Assembly: GCA_013399855.1 (NCBI GenBank)
Contig: VXAY01006688.1
Location: 1,616,615 to 1,680,614, forward strand
DNA length: 64,000 nucleotides
Direction: 5' to 3'
From: Oxyruncus cristatus
Lineage: Eukaryota; Chordata; Aves; Passeriformes; Cotingidae
The translations under genes were made by a program, and so were the position numbers. Below are positions 48,171 through 60,520 of this stretch, piece by piece; positions within the stretch are counted from its first letter, which is position 1; each line of letters opens with the position of its first letter. The notes beneath the pieces are model-generated. The model worked only from the letters and a program-made list of their open reading frames with translations. It was not told where the DNA came from and did not search any database.

Positions 48171-51100
48171 TCCTTCTGTCCTTAGAGTAAAAATAAGACA
48201 GGAACAAGATGCATAATTATGGATCCCAGGTATGCTGACTCTTGGTTCCTTTCTAAGTGTTAGACAGTTACATTGAAATGCCACTCTGTTAAGTGGTGTA
48301 TAAACACGTGCATAAAATGTAGAAGAGTAAAAATAGAGGTTCCTTCCTCTCCACAAGCCTCTTTAGCCTGAGGAGACATAAACCAAACTAACCTAACTCT
48401 GCTCTTATGCTAATTGGTTGTAACAAAATATAAAATAAATTTATGAATTCTTATTGCCTTATCAATTGGCACTGAGCACTTCCATTTCAGCAATGACAGG
48501 GTTTTATTTGTTTAGTAGGCTAGAAATTTGAATTATGTTCAGAGTGTATATGCAGGTATGTGATTGTATTTAAACATGGTTATTATTTGCAGAATGGGAT
48601 TTGTACTTTTATTGACTACTTTCCACACAAAACACTCTTTAATCCTTACTATAAACTGAAGAGCTGAATGATGAAGATGAATAAGAAACTATTACTAATC
48701 ACTGAAAAACTAAAACTGAAATTCCTTTGCAGTGAGGCATGTTTATGATTTTTCCACTTTACTTTTAAATAATAGCAAAAAAAAATTAAAATGTGTAATT
48801 TAAAATGTAATATTTTATTGGTGTCACAGCATTTTTCTCAGATCTCTACCTGAACATGCAGTGGATTTTGTGTTACAGTCAAGCTCAAGTAGAAAAACAA
48901 CATCTGAAAAAATATGAAAGATCATAGTGTTAACAATTAAGATACAAAATTGTTAGGATCATGAATTGCCATGTTGCTACTCACACACAGAAACATATAT
49001 GTGAGCATCATGAAAGAGAACTATAGAGATATTTATATCTTATATTGAAAAAATATAATAACTAAGGTTTATAATTTAAAGATATCTGTGAAACATCAGA
49101 AGAAAATCTTGCTATATTAGTTGTTGGAATATTTTTGTTGGTTTATTTATTTATATAGCTTCAGGAGACAGTATACTTACTTACAAGGCAACAAGCACTT
49201 TGTGTTGCCTTTCATTTACCCGTTGAAACCACAGACCCACCTAGGTCTTCAGATTTAGAAAAGTAAAAATAAAATCTTAGGTATAGACAGCGAAGTATTT
49301 CAGGCTTACCAGAAACCAGACTTTACATGTCATAACTTATGTCAGCATCATACTACATTATATGTCCAGGACATAAGCTGCATAAGCTTTGCTTTTTTCT
49401 CATTGAAGAATCAGTCTTGCAACTGTGCACCAGAGGTGATATGTGTTGCACTCAGAGTGCTGTTTTCAGTTCTAAAATAATTTCTGCAACAAATAATAAA
49501 ACCACAGTGGTGAGATGGAATCGCTCCCCCTCTGTCCTATCATTTTGGAGCCTTAAGATTCAAATATTGTTCCTATCCACATGGACCACTCTTGGGTCCT
49601 TTGTCTGAGGGTAATGTTTTGTCAGAGTAATGATGTGGGCTGCAGGCATTAGGTATAGGAAGTGGTTTTATCTTGTGTACAGCAGAAGGGTTATATACCA
49701 GAGCTGAATGTAAGACGGATTTAATTAGAAGCTGAGGGGGACTGAAGGCTTGTGACAGGAATAAATCAATGTTTTTGATCATTAGACCTTGTGCAGATTC
49801 TGGTGCTGTAATGGAAAACTAGTACATGCTATTTCCTTCAAAACCCTTGACATGACTGTGATATACTTCTCTAATGCACTGTTGGACAGATTTCTTTGAC
49901 TTTCACCATCCCCCTTTTGATCTCACTATAGATTATTACTAAGGTATGAAAAAAAGATCATTCTTTTGGTTGCTACAGCAACATGTCCTATAACCCCCAG
50001 GCATGTGCTAGCTCTTCATCAAATGTTGATGGCAACAGCTAAATGTAAATCCACAAGGAAAAAAATGATAGTTGTATTGCACTTAGATTACCAGACGCTC
50101 TGTGTGCCATTGAAGTGATGGACCATGTCCTCAGTTGGAGCTAGACTAATTTGTTTCAGGTGAAAATCTATTCCAATCATTTTAATTTGCCTAGACATAA
50201 ACCCATACTGCTTTAGAATGGCAGCTTCTGCTATTAATGGCAGTAACGACTTTGATGCTGAGTTCATCTGGGGCTATGGCTGACACTTTGCCCATCATTT
50301 GGATGCCACCTTCCTCTGTGGGATGGGTGTGTTAGGCTTAGGGGCAATAAGTTATGGGGGTTTATCTCTTTTACAGGTAATAGGACTGCAACTGACCACA
50401 TGAAATAATAAATCCTCTCTTCAGTTTCTAATGCTAATTATGCAAAATCAGATGCACTTTGAGAGATTAAGTGGTTGTGTGTCTCAAACTGTGGAAGTAT
50501 AAATATATAACCTTGTGCTGAAAACAGCATGTGAAGTTCTGCGTCTGTGCCTCTGTGCATTTCTCTGTGAGATGAGTCTGTTCTCCCACCTGGAGCAAAT
50601 AGCAGAAAATACAGTTATAGAAACGCTTAATTCCTCATTACCCATGGGTGGAATATTCATGTTGTCTATTATTTAGGCCAAGCTTAAAAGAAATCAAAGC
50701 TTTCCCTTTTCAGCCTTGGTTCAGGTGTAAAGTTCATATTCTCAAAGGTCCATTTCAATAAGTACTCACTGGTTTTAAAACCCAATTTATACACATTTTG
50801 TAATACATATATTCTTTACAGAATATATCTGTATTCAGAATTTTTGTGGTGATATTGAAAGCTCATGCTAGTTTCCCTATAGTGTAATTTTGTCCTAGTG
50901 TAATGAGGACTATGAAATCCTCCACTCACACTTCTTCAGGCCAGAAGACCTTGATTAGCAAATAATTAGGAAAAAATGCTGGATTTTTCAGACAGAAACT
51001 GCCTTTTGTGCTCACATGCATGGCCGGTAGACCAGATGTGAATGAAGAACAAACTACAGAAAGCACCAAAGCAGTAAATCATGAAGGCAGTCAGAAGAAA

Positions 51101-53149
51101 CAGGTTCCCCTTGCTACTCTGCAGTGTTCACTACATGCTTAATGCAGTATTCAACTTTTTACTGAGATAATGATATTTACCTACTTGTGGTGTAGGGCTT
51201 CTGATAGTTTGGTTTTGGGTTTTTTTTTTTATTTCTTCTCTCTCGTTGACTTCTTTAAATTCAGCATCTGATTTCTGTAGGTACCTTCTTTATTTATATT
51301 TTTTGTGTGAATGATCCCTAACTCACCTTCATTTCAGTAATATGTTTGCAAAGAAGCAACACAAAAGTCTTGGGCTTTGTGCCAGCTTTCTCCCAGACAT
51401 TCACCTACATTCTGTTGAGGTAATGGAAGTATCCATAATAAGATCATTTGATGTCATTGAACTGTTTGATGCAGTTTGTTGAAACAGAAATATAAGCATT
51501 TAAGATTGAATCCAAACGTAAGCACACATGGACTTTAACCAGTTTCCACTTGGCTTCTCTTGCACTTAACTGTGGCATTGTGATTTTGGTCTCTTATGGG
51601 AGATGTAATATCGGACTTGAGTAATATCATCAGTATGCTACTTTTAATGTTTCTGTGAAATCAAAGTTCTACTAGATACAAATAGAAAATCTATAAGCAA
51701 AATTATTAAAAATTTTGATTCAGGTACTTTTAGTGAAATCTTTAGTTCAAAAATATGTAACATTTTACAAATTTAGGCCAGAAGGTTTATTGCCAGCTAA
51801 AACAGAATATAGCCTAATGTGTATTTATCACAGATTGAAAAAAACTCCAATGTTAAGAGCGACGTGAAACAAACCATCTGATTTTTGATCCCTAGGGCTG
51901 ATACATTCTTTAGGAGCAAAGAATCATGTCATGGAAGTGAAAGAGAGTCACACATACAAAATAGAAAGGAAAAGTAGTTCAGTGATTAGAATGCCTCAGA
52001 TAAACTTCATGTTTTCTTTAAAGTACATTTTCGTAGCTCCTTTCTTGTTCAACAACAGTTTTATATGATAGCAAATCCCCTGACTTTGATGCTGTGATTC
52101 CAGGTTATGACCTCTCTGTAATCTTGACCTGAACCATGTGACTATTGATTTAAAGACATGCTGGAGTGCCTGAACAGAGACAACCATTGTGTGGAGGAAA
52201 GGGAACAGAGACCTGTCCTCCAGTGCTCTCTAATGAAAGAGGGACAAGCAGGTCTGCTCCCAAGCTAAGATCACGGCATACACAGCTTCACAGTTACTAT
52301 GGCTCAGCAAAAGTATTTTAATGCGTTAAACTCTGGTATCACCTTCACTAATCTCTTAAATTCTTACAGTTAGTCTCATATTCATTCTACTTTTTTAACC
52401 TTCTGTTATTTTTCTTTTCCTTTTCCTGAATACATATACCTCCCCTGTATTTGAGGGGCCCTGAAGTAAAGCAAAACCCCCCATCAGATAGATCTACCGA
52501 GGACAGCACAGAGGCTTGTAGTGTGAATGAGAACAGAACTGCTTCAGATGTATTGCCCTCTGCTTTATGAACACTGTTCTTCATCTGCCTGCAATGGCTA
52601 TCAATGAGACTCAGAAAATGCTCTTAACTTTAGCACAATTAGACACTTAGCTGAAATTAAAAATAGATAAGAAAGTGGAACAGAACCCAAAAACCAGTTT
52701 AGTTTTTACACAGTGAATACAATCCTAATAGCCTTGGAAGGAGCCAGCATTCAAACAATTCCACAATTATCTTAATTCTAAAAAACTTTGAGGAGTAATT
52801 ATGCTTTCCTGGTTTTCCTTCTTTAAATCAGTTGATTCAAACAAAATAATTCAGCTGATGCCTTGGTATTTTAAAAGGTCATTTCTGCACCTACTAAATC
52901 TCTGATGCCATCTCGTTTGACTTTTATACAAGAACCTCTGTGTTTTTCCTCCTGCCGTCTGTTGGGAGAATATCTCTGTAAACAACTGAAAAATGTTTCT
53001 TTTATGCTTTTCCAAATTCCTCCTTCACTTTATTACTCCAAGGAGTTCTTTGAAAACAAAACAAAGTAAAAACATAAATCTCCTGGTATGGCAAGATCAG
53101 CCACATCTCACTGCTTTCTCTTTGTTCCTTGTCTGTCTACACTCATCTT
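45906..53149. other. Long unique non-coding stretch
   Basis: About 7 kb without a recognisable gene. It contains a (TA)n/poly-T patch at 46456-46482, a CT microsatellite at 48130-48173 and a T-run near 51220-51231. An imperfect hairpin lies at about 50801-50834. No frame exceeds about 90 codons. Confidence 0.5.
48130..48173. repeat. (CT)n microsatellite
   Basis: CT dinucleotides are interrupted by two TTT steps. The arginine/glutamate repeat frame on the minus strand (48123-48356) is caused by it and is not a gene. Confidence 0.95.
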
Positions 53150-53262
53150 TTGTTTCAGCTTCTATATTTAGATTGTGAGCTCTTGAGGCAGGGGCTGTCT
53201 TGTTTTGATCCATGCTCAGTGCCAAGTGTTAAAGTGGTGCAAATAAACAACACTAATGATCT
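53150..53262 (+). mobile_element. Ancient MIR/L2-type 3' tail
   Basis: TAGATTGTGAGCTCTTGAGG at 53169-53188, then CAGGGGCTGTCTTG and GCTCAGTGCCAAGTG, match the shared MIR/L2 3' tail (GATTGTAAGCTCCTTGAGGGCAGGG..., CAGCGCCTAGCACA). It finishes near CAAATAAACAACAC. Only the tail is recognisable, so MIR and L2 cannot be separated. Confidence 0.75.
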
Positions 53263-55255
53263 ACTGCTAAAGTATATCAGGATGCTGTGCTTCTGTACTC
53301 AGTTAATCTGGCTAGTGAGTCAGGAGATATAGGCATCATTGCATGTCACTGTGTGTTGCATGTTAACAGCCATGCAATCTCTCAAGTTTCATATCAATTT
53401 ACTAGTCTGCAAAGCTTTTTCTGAGTTAAAAAGTCTATGGTTCTTCTTAATGCACTGTGAAGGTAAAAGCAGCTTGTAAACAACTGTATAAAATGCCCAG
53501 AGGTGGTAATTTTCTTTTTAACAATGTCAAGTCTTCAGAAACATGTTTTTAAACACCCTTTGAAAGAGAGGCAAAGACATGCAGACAGTACCTACTAATT
53601 CATTTAATTTACCGAAGTGAATTCTAGGAAAATGTATGAGGTACTGGTATTTGGTTCTAGAAGCTTAAAGATAATTACGTGAGGAGGAGACAGTTTTCCA
53701 CTTTTTAGTACTATTAATATCAAAAGCAACATTTGTAACTCAAACTTTTGTTTTAATTCTATTACATCACAGATTATTTCTATATTATGCTCTGTATGAT
53801 TTTTAAAAAACCAAAACCTAAACATATAAATATTGTATTGTTTGTTCCATGATTTTAATTTAATGTATCATTATTTTTACTTCATTATTTGTATTCTTTA
53901 TAAATTGATTCTCAAGACTTACAGAGACTTATACCCTTAGCTTGTTATGTTTCTGTTGTATACTTCATTATCAGTTCTGAGCATAAATATTCTCCTTACC
54001 ATTTTAGAAAATAAATACTTTTTCAAGTATATTCTCATATTTCCCCAGTTGTTCCTCAGTATATCAAAACCCATTTTAAGTTGCTGATAATTAGTATCTG
54101 TACGGTCTTGCAGTCAATACTAAATTTTCTGGGTTTTTTGAAGGGCTTCAGGATGGAATTTTACCTGAGAAAAAAGCATATCACCTCATCTACAAGAATG
54201 TTAGAAACAGTGATTTAAAGTGATTGCTTCCCAATGTATTTTGCCCACTTTTTTATCACTAGTAATTTTATTATATCCCTATATTTTATTTTATAACAGC
54301 CAGAGTTCTTGTCTGCTTTTTTTGTGGATTTTTTTTTTTTTTTNNNNNNNNNNNNNNNNNNNNNNNNNNNNNNNNNNNNNNNNNNNNNNNNNNNNNNNNT
54401 TTTCTGAAGAGGAATAGAACAGAGAATTCAATACTTTAAACCTTCTGTATAATTGTATCCCCTTACTTAATTCATTAGTAGTCCCATTCTCTTCTTAATA
54501 CTTCTTTTTATACTGGTATCTCCATGAAAGTCTTTCCTGTATTCTAAAGAAATGACTTCCTGTATTATAAAGGAATGACTGCCATAAAACAGTATCACAA
54601 CATGTGGAAGTATTACATCTGAGACAACTGCAAAGTACTGTTCAGTGATGACAAGAAGGTTGGTTGTCAGACCCTTACACTATTATTTTTAATCTGTATC
54701 TGGATGAAAATGGATATTTGCGAAATTTCAGCCCTGTGTCATTGTGGATAATCTCTAAAATAGAACATCTTCATTCTTTGTCATTAAACTTCTGCACTCT
54801 GTTGCATACAGAATTTTAAAAGAAATGCTCAAAATAGTACAGTTTATAAAGCCAATACAAGTTTTGGTTCCTGTCTAATTACAACAGTTGATCTTCACAG
54901 GATTTCTAAACAGTTTAATGAGAAGCTTTTATCAGCAATTTTTTACAATTCACATCAAGTCCACTATTCCACAGCTCTATTCTGTCAGTAAGTAAATGTC
55001 TGGCCTGCTCAGTTAGCAAGGCACTTTAAATCATAACTGATCCTATGCTGTAGAATATCATGTAACAGAGAGGAATTTTCAGGCTGAGACTTGTCACTAC
55101 ACAAAATAATTTTTTTTTGTACAGAATTTAAAAATGTTGGATGAAAAAGAGGAGACTGATTTTTTTACTGTTATTATTTTCTGTCAGGGAAATACTATAC
55201 TTACTAAGTCTAGATAAAACTTGACCTTTCAGATGAAGAGAGCTGTCTTACCTCC
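53263..55255. other. Unique non-coding sequence with assembly gap
   Basis: No gene is seen. It holds the N gap at 54344-54399 and a small 24-bp imperfect tandem repeat at about 54537-54584 (CCTGTATTCTAAAGAAATGA, then CCTGTATTATAAAGGAATGA). Confidence 0.5.
54331..54402. other. Poly-T tract with 56-base assembly gap
   Basis: T-runs lead into 56 unknown bases (54344-54399). The real length is unknown. A frame crossing the gap is not supported. Confidence 0.95.
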
Positions 55256-55485
55256 CAGAATCATACAACAATAAAGGTTGGAGAAGACCTTTAAGATCAT
55301 CAAGTCCGACTGTTAGCACTGCCAACTCCAACACTAAACCATGTCCCCAAGTGCAACTTCTACATATCTTATAAATGCCTTCAGGGATGGTGACTCAAGC
55401 ACTTCCCTGGGCAGCCTGTTCTAGAACTTGACAACATTTTTGGTGAAGAAATTTTTCCTAATATCCAACCTAAACCTTCCTGGAA
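55256..55485 (-). mobile_element. CR1 LINE 3' fragment, minus strand
   Basis: The plus strand shows CAGAATCATACAACAATAAA, GACCTTTAAGATCATCAAGT and ACTAAACCATGTCCCCAAGT, then TTCCCTGGGCAGCCTGTTCT and GGTGAAGAAATTTTTCCTAA. This is the reverse complement of a CR1 3' UTR and the last ORF2 codons. The same subfamily lies at 63251 in the same orientation. Confidence 0.94.
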
Positions 55486-56929
55486 CCTTCCATGTATGTC
55501 AGGTACCAGGTGAATGGTCTGAAAGGGAAGAAAAATTGAGTGTGAATGCCTGTCTGGATGTTATTTCTAGCAAGTCCTGAACTGATGTACATTCCCAATC
55601 TTTGTGAGTTGGAGCTCAGTTTCCTCTGATTTGCTTTAGCTAACCTACCTTACAAAAATTTCTTGTTCACAAGCTTAGATTTTTTTTGATTCCTCTTCTG
55701 TCTCAGTAGAGATACCACTTACCGCCTTGGGTTTACAATGTCTCTTTGACAAATTACCCGCAAGTTGCACAGTGCAGTGCTGAGCCTAAAATCACCTTGT
55801 GAATCTAGCACAAACAGGTTTGCTACTTATTTCTAGGACGAATTCTGAGAGTGCCAGTGAATCTGAGACTCTTGCTTTGTTGTCTGTTGTCTGTCAAATG
55901 CATTCTGGCAATAAGAGGCTTTGAGAGTGCTCTTGCAGTTCAGTAAAGGAGCACTCTGCAAACATTTGAGGACCTTGTTTTATTTTTGACATGTCACTGC
56001 TTGGCAATAGATGAGCCTTAATAGGTCTTGTCATGCTCTTGGGATACTTACTGTTTGGCATCCCTCCTCAGGTAATTATTAAAAGTAGAAAAACATTAAA
56101 CTGAAAGTGATTTTACTTACTGAAATGAAAAGTTTATGGAGTACTTTACTTGGAAAAATAAGAAGAGAAATAATAGCATACTTTTAATTAACTTAGCCTG
56201 GTTTAATTTAAAGTCTATTTTCACATCTCAGTTGGACTGAAGGCTCTGAAGCCTGAGATCTCCATGTGTTTTTCACAGATCATACATCTGTGACCCTGTC
56301 CCCTAGAAAGGTCAATCCTTAGTCTTTGCTTTCCTCAAATAAGATCATAACTTGTAGTAAAGCTGCCGATCTTTCTAAATTCACCTTTATTCACTTCCTA
56401 TAAACCCTCCATGCTTATAACTGAGTTAATCAGGGCATCACTTCTGTGCTAGCAGAATCCTGCCTGACACTGGATTTATCTTCATTAGAAAAAGATTTCC
56501 TTGTCTGTCTCTGTGGGATCTGCCTGCTGGGTGGGCTCAACCACATTCAATGTCTAGTTGACGACAAGCAGATCTGACCTTCAGTGAGAGCAGCAAAATG
56601 CTGTGGCCTGGTTATGGCAAGATCACTTGCTACCTTACTACCTTAAAAGAAATTCATCCTACTGAATTACTTGAATCTTGTTAATTGATGATTTAAGTTC
56701 ATGGCATGTGGTAGAGGGTGTAATGACAAACATGTTTTGTACAAACATATAGTGAATACAATGCACAAGACATATGAGGGAAATTTAATGAAACAAAAAA
56801 TGAAGAGTCACTCTAGATTTCAGTCCAGATACCCTTGGCTATTTAAAAATCAGTTACATATACAAAGATAACTTTCTATACTTACTCAAGGAGAAGAGTC
56901 AGATATTTCCAAAGGGAATTTCTTTAAAT
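55486..56929. other. Unique non-coding sequence
   Basis: No gene or recognisable repeat. Confidence 0.5.
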
Positions 56930-57100
56930 CCTTTAGCAGATATCAAGCTGGACAGAATGACTCTTCACCTGATATGCCATTTACTAAGTAAAGCTGGTCC
57001 TAGATGTCTGAAGTTCAATGAGGGGAATGCCAAGTCCTGCACCTACAGAGGACTGATTCCAGGCTACAGTGCACACAGGGACTCATACAAGTCTGTCATT
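56930..57100 (+). mobile_element. CR1 ORF2 fragment without 3' end
   Basis: GCAGATATCAAGCTGGACAG at 56937-56956 fits the FADDTKLG region. TGAAGTTCAATGAGGGGAAT at 57009-57028, then GCCAAGTCCTGCACCT, matches the MKFNKGKCKVLHL block of CR1 ORF2 that follows. Between them most of the usual 35 residues are shortened or diverged. It is an isolated internal fragment, unusual because CR1 copies normally keep their 3' end. Confidence 0.65.
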
Positions 57101-59899
57101 CTGTGAAACCCTATTTTAATAGAGTGAGAGAATTTAACAGATTAATTAGGTTGTTCACTATAAAATAGAGATGAGTTCATCAGGTCATTATTAATCTTTA
57201 GGAAGTTCAGGTACAAGAGCTACTAAGCTTATCTGGGAGTGACAACATGTTTGGAACATATACATTGCTGGAAGTGATGGAGGGCAATGTTTCAGAAGGC
57301 ATCAAAAGGGAAATAAATAGTATCCAGAAGTTAGATTTTCTTAATTAATGTTTTCTTTTATTATTATATTTTTTGTCATAATACTCTGACAAGTAGTGCA
57401 GCCTGCAGGCCTTCTTGTTCTCCCCATGCTTTTCTTTAAATTAATATCTACATATTACTAATTGACAGATAAAAGACTACAAAGCTTTTCTGCACCAAAA
57501 GGAGATTACAAAGTGTAAGAAAATTGATCAGTTTATATTCCACCTTTTTTTCTGTCTTCACAGCAGTTTTTAATCATTGTAATGTTTTTGCTATCCCCAA
57601 GGCAAGACAGGGCAAACAAAGAGTCTGTGATATAGTCTGTGGGGTAGGTGTGATGCAGCTGGGCAAAGTCTGTCCTGAAAGTGGGTCATGTCTAGTACCA
57701 TGAGAGAACGTTAACCAAACCTTAACCCCTTTTCTAGTACTGAGGTATCAAACAAGCTTCAGAGTAAGAGCAAAAAAGATATTAGCACAGTTCAAAGAAT
57801 TTACAATCTGGTGTTTCACATGATGAGAAAAATGATAGGAATAAAACCCATAAGAAAGAACATGTCTCTCACACGCCAGAACTCTGTAAGCCCCATCACA
57901 GCTGAGCTCTGAGGATAGAAGTGAGCGGATGCACTGGCAGAAATAAGCTAAAATTTATGCAGCCTGTGGACATGGCTGGCTGTAAGACATAGAATTTCTA
58001 CAAAATGTTGACTCGTCCTGAAAAGAAGTGCAACATTCCTAGACTTTGTGCTCTTGGCTAGTGTGCAAAACATCAATTCTTTCTGAGGAAGCATCATTTC
58101 TGAGAACCTAATGCAGAATTTTATTCTCAGCTTGAGTCATTAGTTATCTACTCTCCATTGCTTCTCACTCAAGGCATTAGATAAAGCCTTTTCTTGACCT
58201 AAATAGATAACCAAAGGGCTTTAGATGACCTGACTCAGAATTCAACACCTGTCATACACCATCTAATGCATTTCTAAAAAAAGGAAAAACCATCCAGATC
58301 TTGCTTTAAAAATATAGAACAAGATTAATAGAACAAATCCAGTGATGAAAAGCCAATATATAAACCAAGATAAAAGGGGGAGATAATAGTAAACATCTGT
58401 GTAGAAAATGGAGGGTTTGGTGATTAAAGGTCAGAACACGCACACGGCTGGAATATTCTATAGGAGTTCAGAGGGTAAAAAAACTCACTAGTGAAATGGA
58501 TTAAGAGGCCAAGGGTAGAAGCAAACTAATAGTGTTGACTGAAAGAACAAGAATTAGATTACGAATGTAGTTATGCTGTTATTTTTAAATATGCGTGTCT
58601 GAAACAGATTTGGTATGTACATGAATGTGTTGTGTGAAGTAAAAAAAAAAAACAAAAAAACATTTTAGCTGATAAGATACTGAGCCAGGACCTCAACTTT
58701 CTCTTACCCAGCGAATAAAAACAAGGATACAGATCTTCTCTAGCTAGGCTTATTTTATATTCTGTGTTTTCAGTTGCAAAAAAACCCCCAGAGAGATATG
58801 AAGTCTGAGAAAAAATTTAACTACCTTTTATTTGTGTATGGCCCAAGACTGACTGAAGTTTTGAAACATCTGTTTAGTTCCTTCTGTATTCAACTATACT
58901 TCCAAGTGATTATACATGTGCACTATTCCTCATTCTCTAGTGCAGCAGGATATGATACAGCCATGTGATTATTTATGAAGAATTGCAGCAAGGTGAAAAT
59001 TTGTAACATTAACAGTTGTACAAAACCAGGGATATGGCTAAAAACATGGACAAGGTATTCAAAGATGCACTCAGGAAAGCTATCAAATACCCTTACCCTT
59101 GCTATCTCTATAATTTTTTTAATGTAAGAACACAGGAATTGTGATGTTTGAAAAGAAAGAAAAGAAAAATACTTTGACTTTATGACATTGAAACCTTCTC
59201 CTGTAAAATATTTATATCTCTTCAGATATGCTCTAAGCATTTACTAATGTACTATATCAGTTCATTGTCTTTATCCAGAAATAATTCATTGCCTTTCTCC
59301 AGAAATAGTTATGGGCAATGCTCTTTTCAAAGTGCTGTAAAAATTGCTGGCTAAATGCCACTGTGGGCTGAAAGCAAAAGTTGGAAGGAAGAAATAAAAA
59401 TGTGAAAAATATGAGAGGTAACAATGAGTTGTTTAAGAATACTCAGGTGACTGCCAGAACAGCTACAGTTACTCCGGAGAAAAAAGGTCCCACTTGTTAG
59501 AAATTTCAGTGATTTGAAATGTAAAAGAGAGTAGTCACATCTCACAAAACAACAAAAAAAAGTATTAAATGTTTCTCACAATAGAGGATTTATAGAAAAT
59601 TAGTATGGAATACCACAGGATACAGGACTAACTTATGTCTATTAGAAACATTAATAACTTAAGGAGATACTTTCATATAGATCCCAGTAGAACAAGGTAT
59701 ATTTAAAGAAGAAGAAGAAAAAAATCTTTTTCTTGATATTGAGTATAGAATTATCAGTAAATGACTGGATGTTCAACAAATATATTTGTTCCATTTGGGA
59801 AATAAACATGTATCTGAATCATGCCACATGAAGAACTGATGAAAGCAATGGATGTGGTGATTGTCTTTTCTCAGGCTAAATGCTTACGAGCGTAGTCAT
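57101..59899. other. Unique non-coding sequence
   Basis: No gene is seen. It includes an A-rich run at 58640-58660 and a 25-bp imperfect tandem repeat at about 59262-59310 (TTCATTGTCTTTATCCAGAA, then TTCATTGCCTTTCTCCAGAA). Confidence 0.5.
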
Positions 59900-60520
59900 G
59901 TAATTTATGACTAATAGGTTTAAAAGATATGGCTTAGGATCTCTCTGGGCTGTTAATGTTGATTTTTCAATAAGCCTTGAAATGCTGAAAAAGCTCCAAC
60001 ATCTGAAAGAAGCTAACGTTTCACAATTTTTTTTAAAGAGGGTAAATTGGTCAACTTTTCTCAGCTGCAGGCTGGTCTTCATAATGTCAGTCCTCAGCAA
60101 AATAGGGATAAATCTGATGTGCAAATGAACTATTACAAAGTTAAAGAAACAATATAATTAATGGTAATCTGGAAAAATTTACAGAAAAATCTTTGGAGTA
60201 GTGTGCTTAGTAGATAAAACAAGAACAATTCATTTATTCTGTTCTGATTTCTTTAAGGCTTTTGACTTGATGCTGAAGAACAAGTTTATGGAGGAATTAG
60301 AATGATATAAGAACAGCCTGCACAAGTTCAGCAAAACAGGTATTAGCTAATTCTGGGCTTTCCCTGTAGAGTTACTGTCTATCTAGTCATCTCTTTTAAG
60401 ATTCAGTTCCTGGCATGTGCTTAGTACTGTTATCAGAGACTTGCAAGAATACAAAAAATAATTCCTAGCAACATTTGCAGTGTATCTCACTGGTCAAATT
60501 AATGAATCTTCTCTACATTG
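59900..60520 (+). mobile_element. Ancient CR1-like LINE, reverse transcriptase fossil, plus strand
   Basis: The 73-codon frame at 59907-60128 reads SLEMLKKLQHLKEANVSQFF then LKRVN, which aligns with the CR1 block SLETGEVPEDWKKANVTPIFKKG. CRLVFIMSVLSKI then fits YRPVSLTSVPGKI. Downstream, SDFFKAFDLMLKNKFMEEL is encoded at 60244-60300 (KAFD at 60255-60266). In the same frame 73 codons later, FAVY at 60474-60485 stands where FADD is expected. Stops lie between, and both catalytic aspartates of FADD are lost. The 3' end of the element is not visible. Confidence 0.8.

Noticed and set aside
48123..48356. Arginine/glutamate-repeat protein on the minus strand
   Set aside because: It is the translation of a (CT)n microsatellite.
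59907..60128. 73-codon frame as a small host gene
   Set aside because: Its residues align with the ancient CR1 reverse transcriptase block, and the downstream KAFD region continues the element.
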